From Dorea_D sp963559605 (lineage in GTDB: Bacteria; Bacillota; Clostridia; Lachnospirales; Lachnospiraceae), in NCBI GenBank assembly GCA_963559605.1, contig CAUWLL010000006.1, positions 24,100-88,099 of the forward strand: a stretch of 64,000 bases of DNA, read 5' to 3'. A model generated the notes under the pieces. The model was not told where the DNA came from and did no database searches. It saw only the letters and a list, made by a program, of their open reading frames with translations. Positions 1 to 8,846 of the stretch are shown piece after piece. The position numbers and the translations under genes are program-made. How positions within the stretch are numbered: position 1 is the stretch's first letter; each line of letters starts with the position of its first letter.

Positions 1-554
1 CACAGATTGAGGTTACATTTGATATTGATGCAAATGGTATCGTAAATGTATCTGCAAAAGATCTGGGAACAGGTAAAGAGCAGCATATCACAATTACAGC
101 AGGTTCTAATATGTCTGATGAAGACATCGACAAAGCTGTAAAAGAAGCCGCTGCATTTGAGGCACAGGATAAAAAACGTAAAGAGGGTATTGATACTAAG
201 AACGAAGCGGACGCGTTCGTTTTCCAGACAGAGAAAGCCCTCGGTGAAGTTGGAGATAAATTAGACGCTGCGGATAAAGACGCTGTGGAAGCTGACTGTA
301 AAGCATTAAAAGAATTACTTGAAAAAGTAAATACAGAAGATATGTCAGATGCACAGATTGCAGAGATCAAAGCTGCAAAAGAGAAACTTACAGAGAGCGC
401 TCAGAAAGTGTTTACAAAGATGTATGAGCAGGCAGGAGCTGCAGCAGGTGCAGGAGCACAGGGTGCAGGCCCGGATATGGGAGCAGGAGCAGGTCCGGCA
501 CCGGAAGGATTCCAGGGCGATGATGTAGTGGATGGAGATTACAAGGAAGTATAA
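1..554 (+). CDS. dnaK: Chaperone DnaK (Hsp70), C-terminal part
   Basis: The reading frame is open from the window edge (first full codon at position 3) to a TAA at 552-554, so this is the last about 184 codons of a gene starting upstream. The visible part holds the end of the substrate-binding beta domain (FDIDANGIVNVSAKD), the helical lid rich in Lys/Glu/Ala, and a Gly/Ala-rich tail ending in a DDVVDGDYKEV-type acidic terminus, all typical of bacterial DnaK. It is the ATP-driven cytosolic Hsp70 working with DnaJ and GrpE. dnaJ follows 131 bp downstream on the same strand, the usual heat-shock order. An internal ATG at 111 is not the start. Confidence 0.97.
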   Translation, partial: QIEVTFDIDANGIVNVSAKDLGTGKEQHITITAGSNMSDEDIDKAVKEAAAFEAQDKKRKEGIDTKNEADAFVFQTEKALGEVGDKLDAADKDAVEADCKALKELLEKVNTEDMSDAQIAEIKAAKEKLTESAQKVFTKMYEQAGAAAGAGAQGAGPDMGAGAGPAPEGFQGDDVVDGDYKEV

Positions 555-572
555 ACCCGGAGCACTTAGCAA

Positions 573-661
573 AGAGATGCCGTAAGGTGTCTCTGAGCTT
601 AAGTACGAAGGTTGTTCTGCGAAACTTGGCAAAATGTTTTAAAAGCCCGGTCTCGCAGAAC
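573..661 (+). other. Hairpins in the dnaK-dnaJ intergenic region
   Basis: Two inverted repeats lie in the 131-bp gap. One is a 9-bp stem with two wobble pairs at 573-581/586-594. The other is a perfect 9-bp stem, GTTCTGCGA at 614-622 with TCGCAGAAC at 653-661, followed 11 bp later by the dnaJ ribosome site. Neither has a T-run, so they are not clear terminators. They may stabilise or process the dnaK-dnaJ transcript. Confidence 0.4.
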
Positions 662-685
662 TTCCTTATGTAAGGAGAAGATTTT

Positions 686-1876
686 ATGGCAGAGACGAAA
701 AGAGATTATTATGAGGTGCTCGGCGTCAGTAAAGACGCTGATGATGCCGCTTTGAAAAAAGCGTATAGAAAGGTTGCAAAAAAATATCATCCGGATGTAA
801 ATCCGGGAGATGCTGAGGCTGAGAAGAAATTCAAAGAAGCCTCTGAGGCATATGCAATATTGAGCGATCCGGAAAAACGCCGTCAGTACGACCAGTTTGG
901 TCACGCGGCATTTGAAGGCGGAGCCGGAGGCGCCGGAGGATTCGGCGGGTTTGATTTTAACGGCGCTGATTTCAGTGATATTTTCGGTGATATTTTCGGC
1001 GATCTGTTCGGTGGCGGCAGAAGAGGCGGACGTGCAAGCCAAGGGCCGATGAAAGGTATGAATATAAGAAAAAGTGTCAGGATCACATTTGAAGAGGCAG
1101 TGTTCGGATGTGAGAAAGAACTGGATGTAGTACTAAAGGATCCATGTACGACTTGTAATGGTACGGGCGCAAAGGCAGGTACTTCTCCGGAAACCTGTCC
1201 GAAATGTGGCGGAAAAGGTCAGGTTGTCTATACACAACAGTCTTTCTTTGGAACGGTTCAAAATGTACAGACTTGTCCGGACTGTCATGGAACCGGTAAA
1301 ATTGTCCGTGAGAAATGTTCGGATTGCGGTGGTACAGGTTATGTTTCCAGCCGTAAGAAGATTGCCGTTACGATTCCGGCAGGTATCGATAATGGCCAGA
1401 GTGTACGTATCCGTGAAAAAGGAGAGCCGGGTGTGAACGGCGGTCCAAGGGGCGATCTGTTGGTAGAAGTTGTTGTATCCAGACATCCGATTTTTCAGCG
1501 TCAGGATATGCATATCTTCTCTACAGTTCCGATTTCATTTGCACAGGCGGCGCTTGGAGCTGATATTAAGATTAAGACGGTAGACGGAGACGTTATTTAT
1601 AATGTGAAACCGGGTACGAAGACAGATACAAAAGTACGCCTGAAAGGAAAGGGTGTACCGTCTGTCCGTAATTCACAGGTGCGTGGTGACCACTATGTAA
1701 CTCTGGTCATCCAGACACCGGAGAAATTAAGCCATGAGGCGAAAGAAGCTCTTCGAAAGTTTGATGAGCTTTCCGGAAATACATTGCATGCGGCCGGCAC
1801 AGGTGAGGATTCCGGCAATAAGGGCAAGAAGAAAAAAGGTTTTATGGATAAGATGAAAGAAGCCTTTGAAGATTAA
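686..1876 (+). CDS. dnaJ: Chaperone protein DnaJ (Hsp40)
   Basis: Type I DnaJ of 396 residues, the co-chaperone that stimulates DnaK ATPase and delivers unfolded clients. The N-terminal J domain (about 1-70) carries the HPD triad at 35-37. A Gly/Phe-rich linker follows (about 77-125), then a zinc-finger domain with all four CxxCxGxG repeats (CTTCNGTG, CPKCGGKG, CPDCHGTG, CSDCGGTG, about 153-220), and then the C-terminal substrate-binding domains. The tail is Lys-rich. The start is supported by TAAGGAG 8-14 bases upstream. It is co-oriented with dnaK and ends just before a strong hairpin terminator. Length and motifs are complete. Confidence 0.98.
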   Translation: MAETKRDYYEVLGVSKDADDAALKKAYRKVAKKYHPDVNPGDAEAEKKFKEASEAYAILSDPEKRRQYDQFGHAAFEGGAGGAGGFGGFDFNGADFSDIFGDIFGDLFGGGRRGGRASQGPMKGMNIRKSVRITFEEAVFGCEKELDVVLKDPCTTCNGTGAKAGTSPETCPKCGGKGQVVYTQQSFFGTVQNVQTCPDCHGTGKIVREKCSDCGGTGYVSSRKKIAVTIPAGIDNGQSVRIREKGEPGVNGGPRGDLLVEVVVSRHPIFQRQDMHIFSTVPISFAQAALGADIKIKTVDGDVIYNVKPGTKTDTKVRLKGKGVPSVRNSQVRGDHYVTLVIQTPEKLSHEAKEALRKFDELSGNTLHAAGTGEDSGNKGKKKKGFMDKMKEAFED

Positions 1877-1890
1877 GAGAGAAACACAAA

Positions 1891-1929
1891 AATGCAGCAC
1901 ATAGGGAGAGCCTGTGTGCTGCATTTTTT
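1891..1929. terminator. Bidirectional intrinsic terminator after dnaJ
   Basis: An 11-bp perfect stem (AATGCAGCACA at 1891-1901 with TGTGCTGCATT at 1915-1925) is followed by a T-run on the plus strand and flanked by A residues on the other side. It can therefore also stop the minus-strand ABC transporter operon that ends at 1971. Confidence 0.9.
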
Positions 1930-1970
1930 CGGGTGCGCCCGGCGGCGCGTGTTTCTTAAAAATATAGGTA

Positions 1971-3131
1971 TTATCTTGCTGCCGTTGTTCTTGTTTTGCG
2001 AATCACCATAGCGATCGTCAGAAAAGATAGGGCAAAAAGAATCTGTATTCCATAGCCTTGCCATAGTTTGGCTGTCTGGGAAGAAGAAAGCGTGTGATTT
2101 TCTGCCAGTAAGCGGTTGACGATCTCATACCAGTAAACCGGGAGAAATTGTGCCAGAGTCTTGATCCCTTTTCCAAGAATGCTTATAGGGACGAATACGC
2201 CACAGAGGAACGACATTCCGAGAGTGACTACATTTATGACTCCGTTGATGATTTCTTCCTTTAAAGGGAAGGAACTTATGAAAAACGCAATAGATAACGA
2301 TACAAGCGTCATCAGAAAACTATTTAACAAGTAATAAGGCAGATGTGGATCTGCTAGCAAAGCCTCCCGATAAAGAGCGAAAGGTATGACGGTACAGATG
2401 ATCCAAATGCCAAGTCCGATGACGATATGCCCCAAAACAAGCTGGAAATTCAAACTCCGGGAGGAGATACAGGAGCAGAGGATCCGCTTTTTTACATCTG
2501 CATTTTCGAAAGAAAGCATAATATAGCTTAAAATATAACAGAGGATCGACAATATAATATAGGGCATATATTGAAACATAAATGCGTGTTCTGCCATATT
2601 TCCGCCGTGTCCGGTCTTATCGATCAACGTTACCTTGGGCAAAACAGCCACAGAACCCGATATATATTCCAGAGCTTCTGAAATCGAGAACCCTCCGGCA
2701 GTCATGGTCCGTATATTATTTAAAAAGGTATTGATCTGCTGATCTACATAGTAGCCGGATGTACTTCCCGGCACTTTTGTTATGGGCAGTTTTTCGTTTC
2801 CTTCCAGACATTTCTTTTCGAAGTTTTCGGGGATCGTTACTACGTAGTAAATGTCCCGGTAGAAGAGTTTGTCCTGCAAAAGGGACGTGTCGTCTGCCAT
2901 TTTTTTAATATTGTGAAAGGCACCCAGGTAGTTCGTAAGACCTTTGGCAAGTGTTTTTCCGTCCCGGTCAATGACGGCAATATTCAGGCATTCTGCTTCA
3001 AAACCGCTCATGTCAGACGGTCGCTGGGTTTTCTGGACGAAAATGCTGATGGTGAGGAATATGGCAATATACAGAAACACCATTTCCAGATTTCGTTTTG
3101 TGATCGTTAAAAATCCTTTAAATACTGTCAT
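1971..3131 (-). CDS. ABC-2 type transporter permease
   Basis: Integral membrane subunit of an ABC exporter, 386 residues. One N-terminal membrane segment (about 15-35) is followed by a long extracytoplasmic loop to about residue 185, then five or so C-terminal helices. This is the YhgE/YhfI-like ABC-2 membrane fold (NodJ/DrrB relatives). The start overlaps the end of the upstream permease gene by 14 bp, showing translational coupling. With the second permease and the ATPase it forms a three-gene exporter operon on the minus strand. Such exporters often move antibiotics, lipids or peptides, but the substrate cannot be read from the sequence. The divergent LuxR-type two-component pair is a likely regulator. 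Confidence 0.88.
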   Translation of the reverse strand: MTVFKGFLTITKRNLEMVFLYIAIFLTISIFVQKTQRPSDMSGFEAECLNIAVIDRDGKTLAKGLTNYLGAFHNIKKMADDTSLLQDKLFYRDIYYVVTIPENFEKKCLEGNEKLPITKVPGSTSGYYVDQQINTFLNNIRTMTAGGFSISEALEYISGSVAVLPKVTLIDKTGHGGNMAEHAFMFQYMPYIILSILCYILSYIMLSFENADVKKRILCSCISSRSLNFQLVLGHIVIGLGIWIICTVIPFALYREALLADPHLPYYLLNSFLMTLVSLSIAFFISSFPLKEEIINGVINVVTLGMSFLCGVFVPISILGKGIKTLAQFLPVYWYEIVNRLLAENHTLSSSQTAKLWQGYGIQILFALSFLTIAMVIRKTRTTAAR

Positions 3132-4284
3132 AACGTTCCCTCCTTACACGGATAAATGCCGTGCTCAGAAATAATATACTCATAGCTGCCAGTATCCATA
3201 TACATCTGGCGAAACGTTCCATATCGTTATATACAGCCATACAGTAGTAAGCATCGCTGAGAACAGCAGCCGGGTTAATACGGTTGATAAGCGGCGCATG
3301 TTGTTCTATGATGTTTTTCGTATCCGCGGACATCAGTCCCGCAAGATAGCCGGGGATCAGTGTGATTGCCACAGATAGTCCAAATTTGGCATTGAAGGAC
3401 AGCTTTGAGAGAGAGCCAAAAGCAAGTCCCATGGTTACGCCGATGACACTTCCCATAAGGTTTACAAGGAGAAGGGCACCATAGTTGTTTCCAAGGTCGA
3501 TGCCAAGTACTTTTCCGATGTAGATGGTGAGAATCATAATATTTATAAAATGAATTACCACGAGTACAAGCATATCGACGAGAATAAGCGTCAGTTTGTG
3601 GGTGGGTGAAACGCTTCTTCTTGCGCCTAGGGCAGTAAGATTTGCCTGACTGTCAAGACTTGCCCGGACTCCGAGGTAGATGCCGGAAAGACAGGCATAG
3701 GCGATAAGGGCAAAGAAATACTGTACCGTTGGATTTAAAGTATTACCGCCTAGAGAGACTTCATGGATCATTTGCCTGTAGCTGCCGATGCTTTCCATTG
3801 CGGCAGGAAGGTTTTCCGGATGTGTTTCGGCAATTTTCTTGAGTATAGCGGCATTCCGGTTATAAGTATCTAAAAAAGCGGTCAAAATACTTTCGTTTAA
3901 TCCGTTCTTTCCAACTGTGAGGGAAGGCGTTTTCCCTGTATAGTAAATGCCTGAAATTTTACCTTCGTTTAACATTTGCAGAGCATTTTCTTCAGAAGAA
4001 GCGGGCAGGATGTCCAGTGTGTCGCCGTCCATGGACTGCAGGAAGGAAAGAAAGGGATCAGACGGATCATTTAAAGATTTTTCCTGCTGCCCGGTTTTGG
4101 CAGCGCTGTCTGTCACGCATACTTTTATCATGTCTAATTCCGGTTCTCCGGTGGTGGGAAGTCCCGTGTTTCCGAAGCTGAAATAAAAGAGTGTGGCAAG
4201 GATCAGAGGGAAGGTCAACGCCCAGAACATCATGGGAAGTTCCCGTGTGATCTGCAGAAATCGGTATCGGAATAAAAATAACAT
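3118..4284 (-). CDS. ABC-2 type transporter permease
   Basis: Second membrane subunit, 388 residues, of the same exporter. It has the same plan as its neighbour: a membrane helix near the N terminus (about 17-38), a large external domain (about 40-195), then five or six helices in the C-terminal half, as in ABC-2 permeases. A GGAGG ribosome site precedes the ATG. It begins 11 bp after the ATPase gene and overlaps the next permease gene by 14 bp. The two permeases are similar in length and topology and probably form a heterodimer. Substrate unknown. Confidence 0.88.
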   Translation of the reverse strand: MLFLFRYRFLQITRELPMMFWALTFPLILATLFYFSFGNTGLPTTGEPELDMIKVCVTDSAAKTGQQEKSLNDPSDPFLSFLQSMDGDTLDILPASSEENALQMLNEGKISGIYYTGKTPSLTVGKNGLNESILTAFLDTYNRNAAILKKIAETHPENLPAAMESIGSYRQMIHEVSLGGNTLNPTVQYFFALIAYACLSGIYLGVRASLDSQANLTALGARRSVSPTHKLTLILVDMLVLVVIHFINIMILTIYIGKVLGIDLGNNYGALLLVNLMGSVIGVTMGLAFGSLSKLSFNAKFGLSVAITLIPGYLAGLMSADTKNIIEQHAPLINRINPAAVLSDAYYCMAVYNDMERFARCIWILAAMSILFLSTAFIRVRRERYDSI

Positions 4285-4295
4285 AAAACAGCCTC

Positions 4296-5225
4296 CTAAT
4301 CTCGTAATTCTTTCCCGGTAATCTCAAGAAACACATCGTTTAGAGTGGGAAGTTCAGAAAATACACGCCCAAAAGAGACGTTTTGCTCTGTGAGGAACGT
4401 TAAGATTCGTACCAGATTGTGTTTGGCACCGCTTAGACGGATTTTTAATACTTGTTCCTCATACTGAACGTCAAAGACATGGGGGAGGGTGTGAAGTCTG
4501 GCAAGTAATGCATCGTCTGCGGCGATAGCTTCAATGGTGACGGTCTCTCCGGTTTTTATCATATTTTTCAGTTCTTCGGTAGTGCCGGTTGCCAGTACCT
4601 GTCCATGATCGATAATGGCGATCCGGGAACAAATCTGTTCCACCTCTTCCATGTAATGGGAGGTGTAGATGATGGTAGAACCTTGACGGTTCAATTCTAA
4701 AATACCTTCCAGTATTTTATTACGGCTTTGAGGATCTACGGCAACCGTCGGCTCATCCAGAATGATCAGTTTGGGTTTGTGTACAATACCGCAGGCAATG
4801 TTCAGCCTGCGAAGAAGTCCGCCGGACAGTTTTTTGGGACGGATTTTCCGATAGTCCTCAAGGTCTGTAAAACGAATGGCATCTTCCACCAGTTCTTTGC
4901 GTTTTCTTTTATCCTTGATATACAATCCGCAGAAATAATCAATATTTTCCCAGACAGACATTTGATCGAAAACAGCTACATTTTGCATAACGACACCAAT
5001 ATCCTTTTTAATATGATAGCTGTCGGGATGCATCTCTTTTCCAAAGACAGTAATCTTACCTTTGTCATATTTCAGCAGAGAAAGAAGACATCCGATGGCA
5101 GTAGTTTTGCCAGAGCCATTTGGACCAAGAAGTCCGAATATTTCCCCTTCTTTAATATCCAAGTTTAAATGGTCCAAAGCTACAAGGGAACCATAACGCT
5201 TGACAAGATTTTCAATGTGGATCAT
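4296..5225 (-). CDS. ABC transporter ATP-binding protein (exporter)
   Basis: ATPase subunit of 309 residues, first gene of the minus-strand exporter operon. It shows Walker A GPNGSGKT, a Q-loop (VVMQN), the signature LSGGLLRRLNIA, Walker B LIILDEPTVAVDP and a switch histidine (YTSHYMEE). A C-terminal extension of about 80 residues after the nucleotide-binding domain is typical of CcmA/DrrA-type export ATPases. It is divergent from the kinase/response-regulator pair, with only about 150 bp between the start codons, an arrangement like other two-component-controlled drug or lantibiotic exporters. Confidence 0.93.
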   Translation of the reverse strand: MIHIENLVKRYGSLVALDHLNLDIKEGEIFGLLGPNGSGKTTAIGCLLSLLKYDKGKITVFGKEMHPDSYHIKKDIGVVMQNVAVFDQMSVWENIDYFCGLYIKDKRKRKELVEDAIRFTDLEDYRKIRPKKLSGGLLRRLNIACGIVHKPKLIILDEPTVAVDPQSRNKILEGILELNRQGSTIIYTSHYMEEVEQICSRIAIIDHGQVLATGTTEELKNMIKTGETVTIEAIAADDALLARLHTLPHVFDVQYEEQVLKIRLSGAKHNLVRILTFLTEQNVSFGRVFSELPTLNDVFLEITGKELRD

Positions 5226-5271
5226 AAAAACCTTCCTTTCTATATCGTATATGAATTGTGACTTTTGTTAC

Positions 5272-5300
5272 TTGTAGTATAGAATTTCTGCGTTTATAAT
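5272..5300 (+). promoter_or_regulatory. SigA-type promoter of the LuxR-type two-component operon
   Basis: TTGTAG at 5272-5277, a 17-bp spacer and a perfect TATAAT at 5295-5300. An in-frame ATG at 5299 lies inside the -10 box, so translation must begin downstream. This supports the start at 5383. Confidence 0.75.
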
Positions 5301-5382
5301 GATAGTGCCACACGTCATAAGACAGTGTGACAAATGTCATGAAATTTTATGTGAGGGGAAAGGGTATGGCGGAGGAGAAACT

Positions 5383-6462
5383 ATGTGTCCGATGATTGAA
5401 CAAGGGATCTTGCTCATATATAGCTTTATCACAATATTGTCAGTTCCAGCAGATACGGCATTTGTGGTATCGTTTCTTGTGAACGTTATCTATGTCTGTG
5501 TGGGGAATATGGAAATTTCACATAGAAGAGCCGGGATTATGACGGCAGTGTATTTAGGTGTCGGTGTTTATTTTCCGAAACTCTTTATATTCGCTCCGGC
5601 AGTACTGTATCATATGCTGGAAAAAGGCTTTGTGAAAACAGGGCTTATTCTCGGCGCTCTGTGTTCCTGTTTTTATATCGGAAGAGAAACGGAAGTATTT
5701 GTATTTTTGTTATTTGGATGTGTATTTGCCTGTGCACTTTCTTATCGGAGCAGGCTGTGTGAAAGTCTTTTCAAAGAGTATCGGAAAATGAGAGATGACA
5801 GTACGGAATTAAATCTGACATTAAAAGAAAAAAATCAGGATCTGTTGCAGAATCAGGACTATGAAATTTATACAGCCACTTTGAAAGAGCGAAACCGTAT
5901 TGCAAGGGAGATCCACGATAATGTAGGACATATGCTGTCCAGAGCCATTCTTATGGTGGGAGCCATGAAGGCAGTGAATCAGGAGAAAACTATGGAAGAG
6001 CCATTGGAACAATTAGAAAATACACTTCATACAGCCATGACCAATGTGCGGGAGAGCGTCCATGATCTTCATGATGATTCGGTGGATCTGAAAGAAGCAT
6101 TGACAGGACTTGCCAAAGGCAATGCATTTTGTCCGGTACATCTAAGCTATGATATGAGTTATAAGATTCCGCGAGAAGTGAAATATAGTTTTATCGCTAT
6201 TGTTAAGGAAGCATTAAATAATATTACAAAACACAGTAACGCCGACAGGGTCAATGTTGTGGTAAGAGAGCATCCGGGACTTTATCAGCTTATTATTGAG
6301 GATAATGGATGCGGAGAAAAAGAAAGGGATAAACAGGGAGAAAAAGGAATCGGTATCCGAAATATGAAAGACCGTGTGTCAGCGCTTGGCGGACGACTTC
6401 AGATTACTGCGGGGAAAGGATTCCGTATACATATTACAGTGCCGAAGAAGGGAGAATATTAA
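5383..6462 (+). CDS. Sensor histidine kinase, NarL/LiaS/DesK type (HisKA_3)
   Basis: Membrane sensor kinase of 359 residues from the ATG at 5383, which has GGAGGAG 7-13 bases upstream; upstream in-frame starts overlap the promoter. The first about 120 residues form about five or six hydrophobic helices with little external sequence. A cytoplasmic coiled-coil linker follows, then a HisKA_3 dimerisation domain with the phospho-acceptor in REIHDNVGH (His about 178). The C-terminal HATPase domain has N-box KEALNNITKHS and G-box DNGCG/KGIGIRNMKDR. The response regulator follows immediately (TAAATG junction). The small membrane sensor resembles kinases that sense envelope stress or work with an ABC exporter, and an exporter operon is divergent here. 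Confidence 0.92.
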   Translation: MCPMIEQGILLIYSFITILSVPADTAFVVSFLVNVIYVCVGNMEISHRRAGIMTAVYLGVGVYFPKLFIFAPAVLYHMLEKGFVKTGLILGALCSCFYIGRETEVFVFLLFGCVFACALSYRSRLCESLFKEYRKMRDDSTELNLTLKEKNQDLLQNQDYEIYTATLKERNRIAREIHDNVGHMLSRAILMVGAMKAVNQEKTMEEPLEQLENTLHTAMTNVRESVHDLHDDSVDLKEALTGLAKGNAFCPVHLSYDMSYKIPREVKYSFIAIVKEALNNITKHSNADRVNVVVREHPGLYQLIIEDNGCGEKERDKQGEKGIGIRNMKDRVSALGGRLQITAGKGFRIHITVPKKGEY

Positions 6463-7083
6463 ATGAGAGTTTTGATCGTAGATGATGATGCATTTGTGGC
6501 GGGGGCGTTAAAAACCATATTAGAAGCGGATGGGGAAGTTGCAGTTACAGGTATGGGAAGCGACGGACAAGACGCGGTGGCACTGTATCAAAGTCACAAA
6601 CCGGACGTACTTCTTATGGATATACGGATGAAGAAAATGAGCGGATTAGAGGCTGCGGAGCAGATTTTAAGCCGGGATCCAGAGGCGAAGATTCTGCTTC
6701 TTACTACATTTTCAGATGATGAATATATTGTGAAAGCGTTAAAATATGGTGTGAAAGGGTATCTTTTAAAACAGGATTATCAAAGTATCCTGCCTGCCCT
6801 TCATGCGGTGTACTCCGGACAAAGTGTATTTGGAACAGAAATCACGGCAAAACTTCCAGAATTATTGAAAGAAAAGAAGCGATTTGCGTGGTCTGAGTAT
6901 GACATCGGAGAAAAAGAATTGCAGATCATTTCCCTTGTTGCAGAAGGGTTTAATAACAAAGAAATTGCCGAAAAACTATATTTGAGCGAAGGGACTGTGA
7001 GGAATTATATGAGTCAGATATTGGAGAAAATGGGACTTAGAGACAGGACACAGCTGGCAGTGTACTATCTGAATGTAAAGTAG
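6463..7083 (+). CDS. Response regulator, NarL/LuxR family
   Basis: DNA-binding partner of the upstream kinase, 206 residues. The receiver domain (1-120) has acidic residues DDD at 7-9, the phospho-acceptor Asp in LLMDIRM (about residue 53) and the conserved Lys in YLLKQDY. A C-terminal LuxR-type HTH (about 140-205) contains EGFNNKEIAEKLYLSEGTVRN. The start codon overlaps the kinase stop region, so the two are co-translated. The most likely target is the divergent ABC-2 exporter promoter, judged from position only. Confidence 0.95.
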   Translation: MRVLIVDDDAFVAGALKTILEADGEVAVTGMGSDGQDAVALYQSHKPDVLLMDIRMKKMSGLEAAEQILSRDPEAKILLLTTFSDDEYIVKALKYGVKGYLLKQDYQSILPALHAVYSGQSVFGTEITAKLPELLKEKKRFAWSEYDIGEKELQIISLVAEGFNNKEIAEKLYLSEGTVRNYMSQILEKMGLRDRTQLAVYYLNVK

Positions 7084-7107
7084 AGTAAAGTAAAGAGGGG
7101 GAATCCT

Positions 7108-7806
7108 ATGTACCACATTTTAATTGTAGAAGATGACCGGGCATTAAATTCTGGAATTGCACTGGCATTAAAAAATCCGAATGACACATTTATCCAGTGC
7201 TTTAGCATCACAGAGGCGAAGGAGGCGTGGCAGAAAGAACATATTGATTTTATTATTTTAGATGTTAATCTGCCGGATGGAAGCGGTTATGATTTTCTGA
7301 AGCTGGTGCGGCAGGATTCCGATATTCCCATTTTAATGTTGACGGCAAATGATCTGGAAATGGACGAGGTGACAGGGCTGTCTCTCGGTGCAGACGATTA
7401 TATGACGAAACCTTTTAGCCTTGCAGTTCTTCGCGCGCGGATAGAGGCGCTGAAAAGACGGGCGGAAAAAGAAGCAAAGAAAGCCCGGGACATTTATGAA
7501 ATGGATGAATTTGTATTTGATTACGGGAAACTGTCCTTTACCTGCCGGGGTGAGGAGATGACACTCAGCCGTAATGAACAGAAGCTATTAAAGTTATTTC
7601 TGGAAAATCAGGGGCAGGTGCTTACAAGAGAGCTTCTGGTAGACAGACTGTGGACGGACGGCGCAGAGTATGTAGATGAAAATGCTTTGTCGGTCACTGT
7701 AAACAGACTGCGTAAGAAGCTTGAGACGGCAAATAAGGATACCGAATATATCCAGACAGTGTACGGACTTGGATATATATGGAAAAAAGAAGTCGAAAAC
7801 AAGTAG
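7108..7806 (+). CDS. Response regulator, OmpR family (BceR/VanR-like)
   Basis: 232-residue regulator with an N-terminal receiver (VEDD at 8-11, phospho-Asp about 52 in ILDVNLPDG, Lys in YMTKPF) and a C-terminal winged helix (RNEQKLLKLFLENQGQVLTR, then VNRLRKKL and YGLGY). It is followed 26 bp later by its kinase, then by a BceAB-like ATPase and permease. In Firmicutes such sets detect and resist cell-envelope peptide antibiotics. It starts 24 bp after the previous response regulator and may be partly transcribed with it. The AGAGGGGG ribosome site supports the ATG. Confidence 0.94.
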   Translation: MYHILIVEDDRALNSGIALALKNPNDTFIQCFSITEAKEAWQKEHIDFIILDVNLPDGSGYDFLKLVRQDSDIPILMLTANDLEMDEVTGLSLGADDYMTKPFSLAVLRARIEALKRRAEKEAKKARDIYEMDEFVFDYGKLSFTCRGEEMTLSRNEQKLLKLFLENQGQVLTRELLVDRLWTDGAEYVDENALSVTVNRLRKKLETANKDTEYIQTVYGLGYIWKKEVENK

Positions 7807-7832
7807 GAGATCAGACGGAGAGGGGTCAACAG

Positions 7833-8720
7833 ATGTTTGGCAGAAAGAAACAATGGGAAAGATTGAATCAGATGCTGGATGATGCCATCAAAGGGGAGTT
7901 TCAGGAGAGTCGTTATGATGAGACGGAGCTTTCGAAACTGGAGTCAAAATGGAAACAATTTCTGGAAAATTCTACGGCAGCCAGAGGGAATATGGAACGA
8001 GAGAAGGAGAATATCAAAAGCTTGATCTCAGATATTTCTCACCAGACAAAAACGCCCATTGCTAATTTGAAATTATATGAAGAACTACTGGAAGAGCGGA
8101 TGATAGAACAGGAACAGGCGGAGGAATTGGAGCTTTTGCTCCAGATTAAGAACCAGACAGAAAAGTTGGAATTTTTGATCCGGTTTCTTACGAAAATGTC
8201 CAGACTTGAAAGTAATATTTTGACAATGCATCCGGTTTCTGAGACGGTAGGCGCACTGCTTGTTTCTGTGCAAAGGGCTATCGAAGGAAAAGCAAAGGAA
8301 AAGGGAATAAAGGTTCGTATAGATTTGCAAGAGGATTTTACACTGCTTTATGATGCAAAGTGGACGGAAGAAGCGCTTTACAATATTGTGGATAATGCGG
8401 TGAAATACAGTCCGGCAAAGTCCGAGATCATAGTCCGTGCGAAAAAGTATGAGATGTACGGAGCTATTTTTGTGAAGGATGAAGGAATGGGAATCCCGGA
8501 GGGAGAGATTCCAAAGATTTTTCAGAGATTTTACAGAAGCGAGACGGTAAGCCGGGCAGAGGGCGTCGGTATTGGATTATATCTCGCCAGAGAGATCATA
8601 AGAAAGCAAAACGGCTATATTAAAGTGAAGTCTGAGGTCGGAAAAGGCAGTGAATTTGCAGTGTTTTTGCCAAGCGGACAGGGGGTCGGAGGGAATCTTA
8701 CAAAACTGTTAGATTCTTGA
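7833..8720 (+). CDS. Sensor histidine kinase of a BceRS-like system, no membrane segments
   Basis: 295 residues from ATG 7833 (AGGGG ribosome site); a longer reading from 7779 overlaps the regulator gene and has no ribosome site. It contains a HisKA domain with ISDISHQTKTPIANL (His about 70) and a HATPase domain with NIVDNAVKYSP, DEGMGIP and GVGIGLYLAR. It lacks the two N-terminal membrane helices of classical BceS: the region before the H-box is charged and helical. It probably receives its signal through the BceAB-type transporter encoded downstream rather than sensing directly, which is inference from the family's known transporter-dependent signalling. Confidence 0.92.
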   Translation: MFGRKKQWERLNQMLDDAIKGEFQESRYDETELSKLESKWKQFLENSTAARGNMEREKENIKSLISDISHQTKTPIANLKLYEELLEERMIEQEQAEELELLLQIKNQTEKLEFLIRFLTKMSRLESNILTMHPVSETVGALLVSVQRAIEGKAKEKGIKVRIDLQEDFTLLYDAKWTEEALYNIVDNAVKYSPAKSEIIVRAKKYEMYGAIFVKDEGMGIPEGEIPKIFQRFYRSETVSRAEGVGIGLYLAREIIRKQNGYIKVKSEVGKGSEFAVFLPSGQGVGGNLTKLLDS

Positions 8721-8750
8721 AAGAATATAGTAAGATAGATGAAGTAAAGT

Positions 8751-8788
8751 AAGGACAGCAGGAAAGAAATACATTCCCTGTCCTTTTC
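8751..8788 (+). terminator. Terminator between kinase and ABC genes
   Basis: AAGGACAG at 8751-8758 pairs with CTGTCCTT at 8778-8785, extended by a GGAA/TTCC inner stem, and is followed by TTTT. It separates the regulator/kinase genes from the ABC genes, so the latter may have their own promoter for the regulator to act on. Confidence 0.7.
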
Positions 8789-8846
8789 ATATATCAGAGG
8801 TTATTTAGAAGATGAACAGTGTTTACAGGGGGAAAGGAATTAAGAC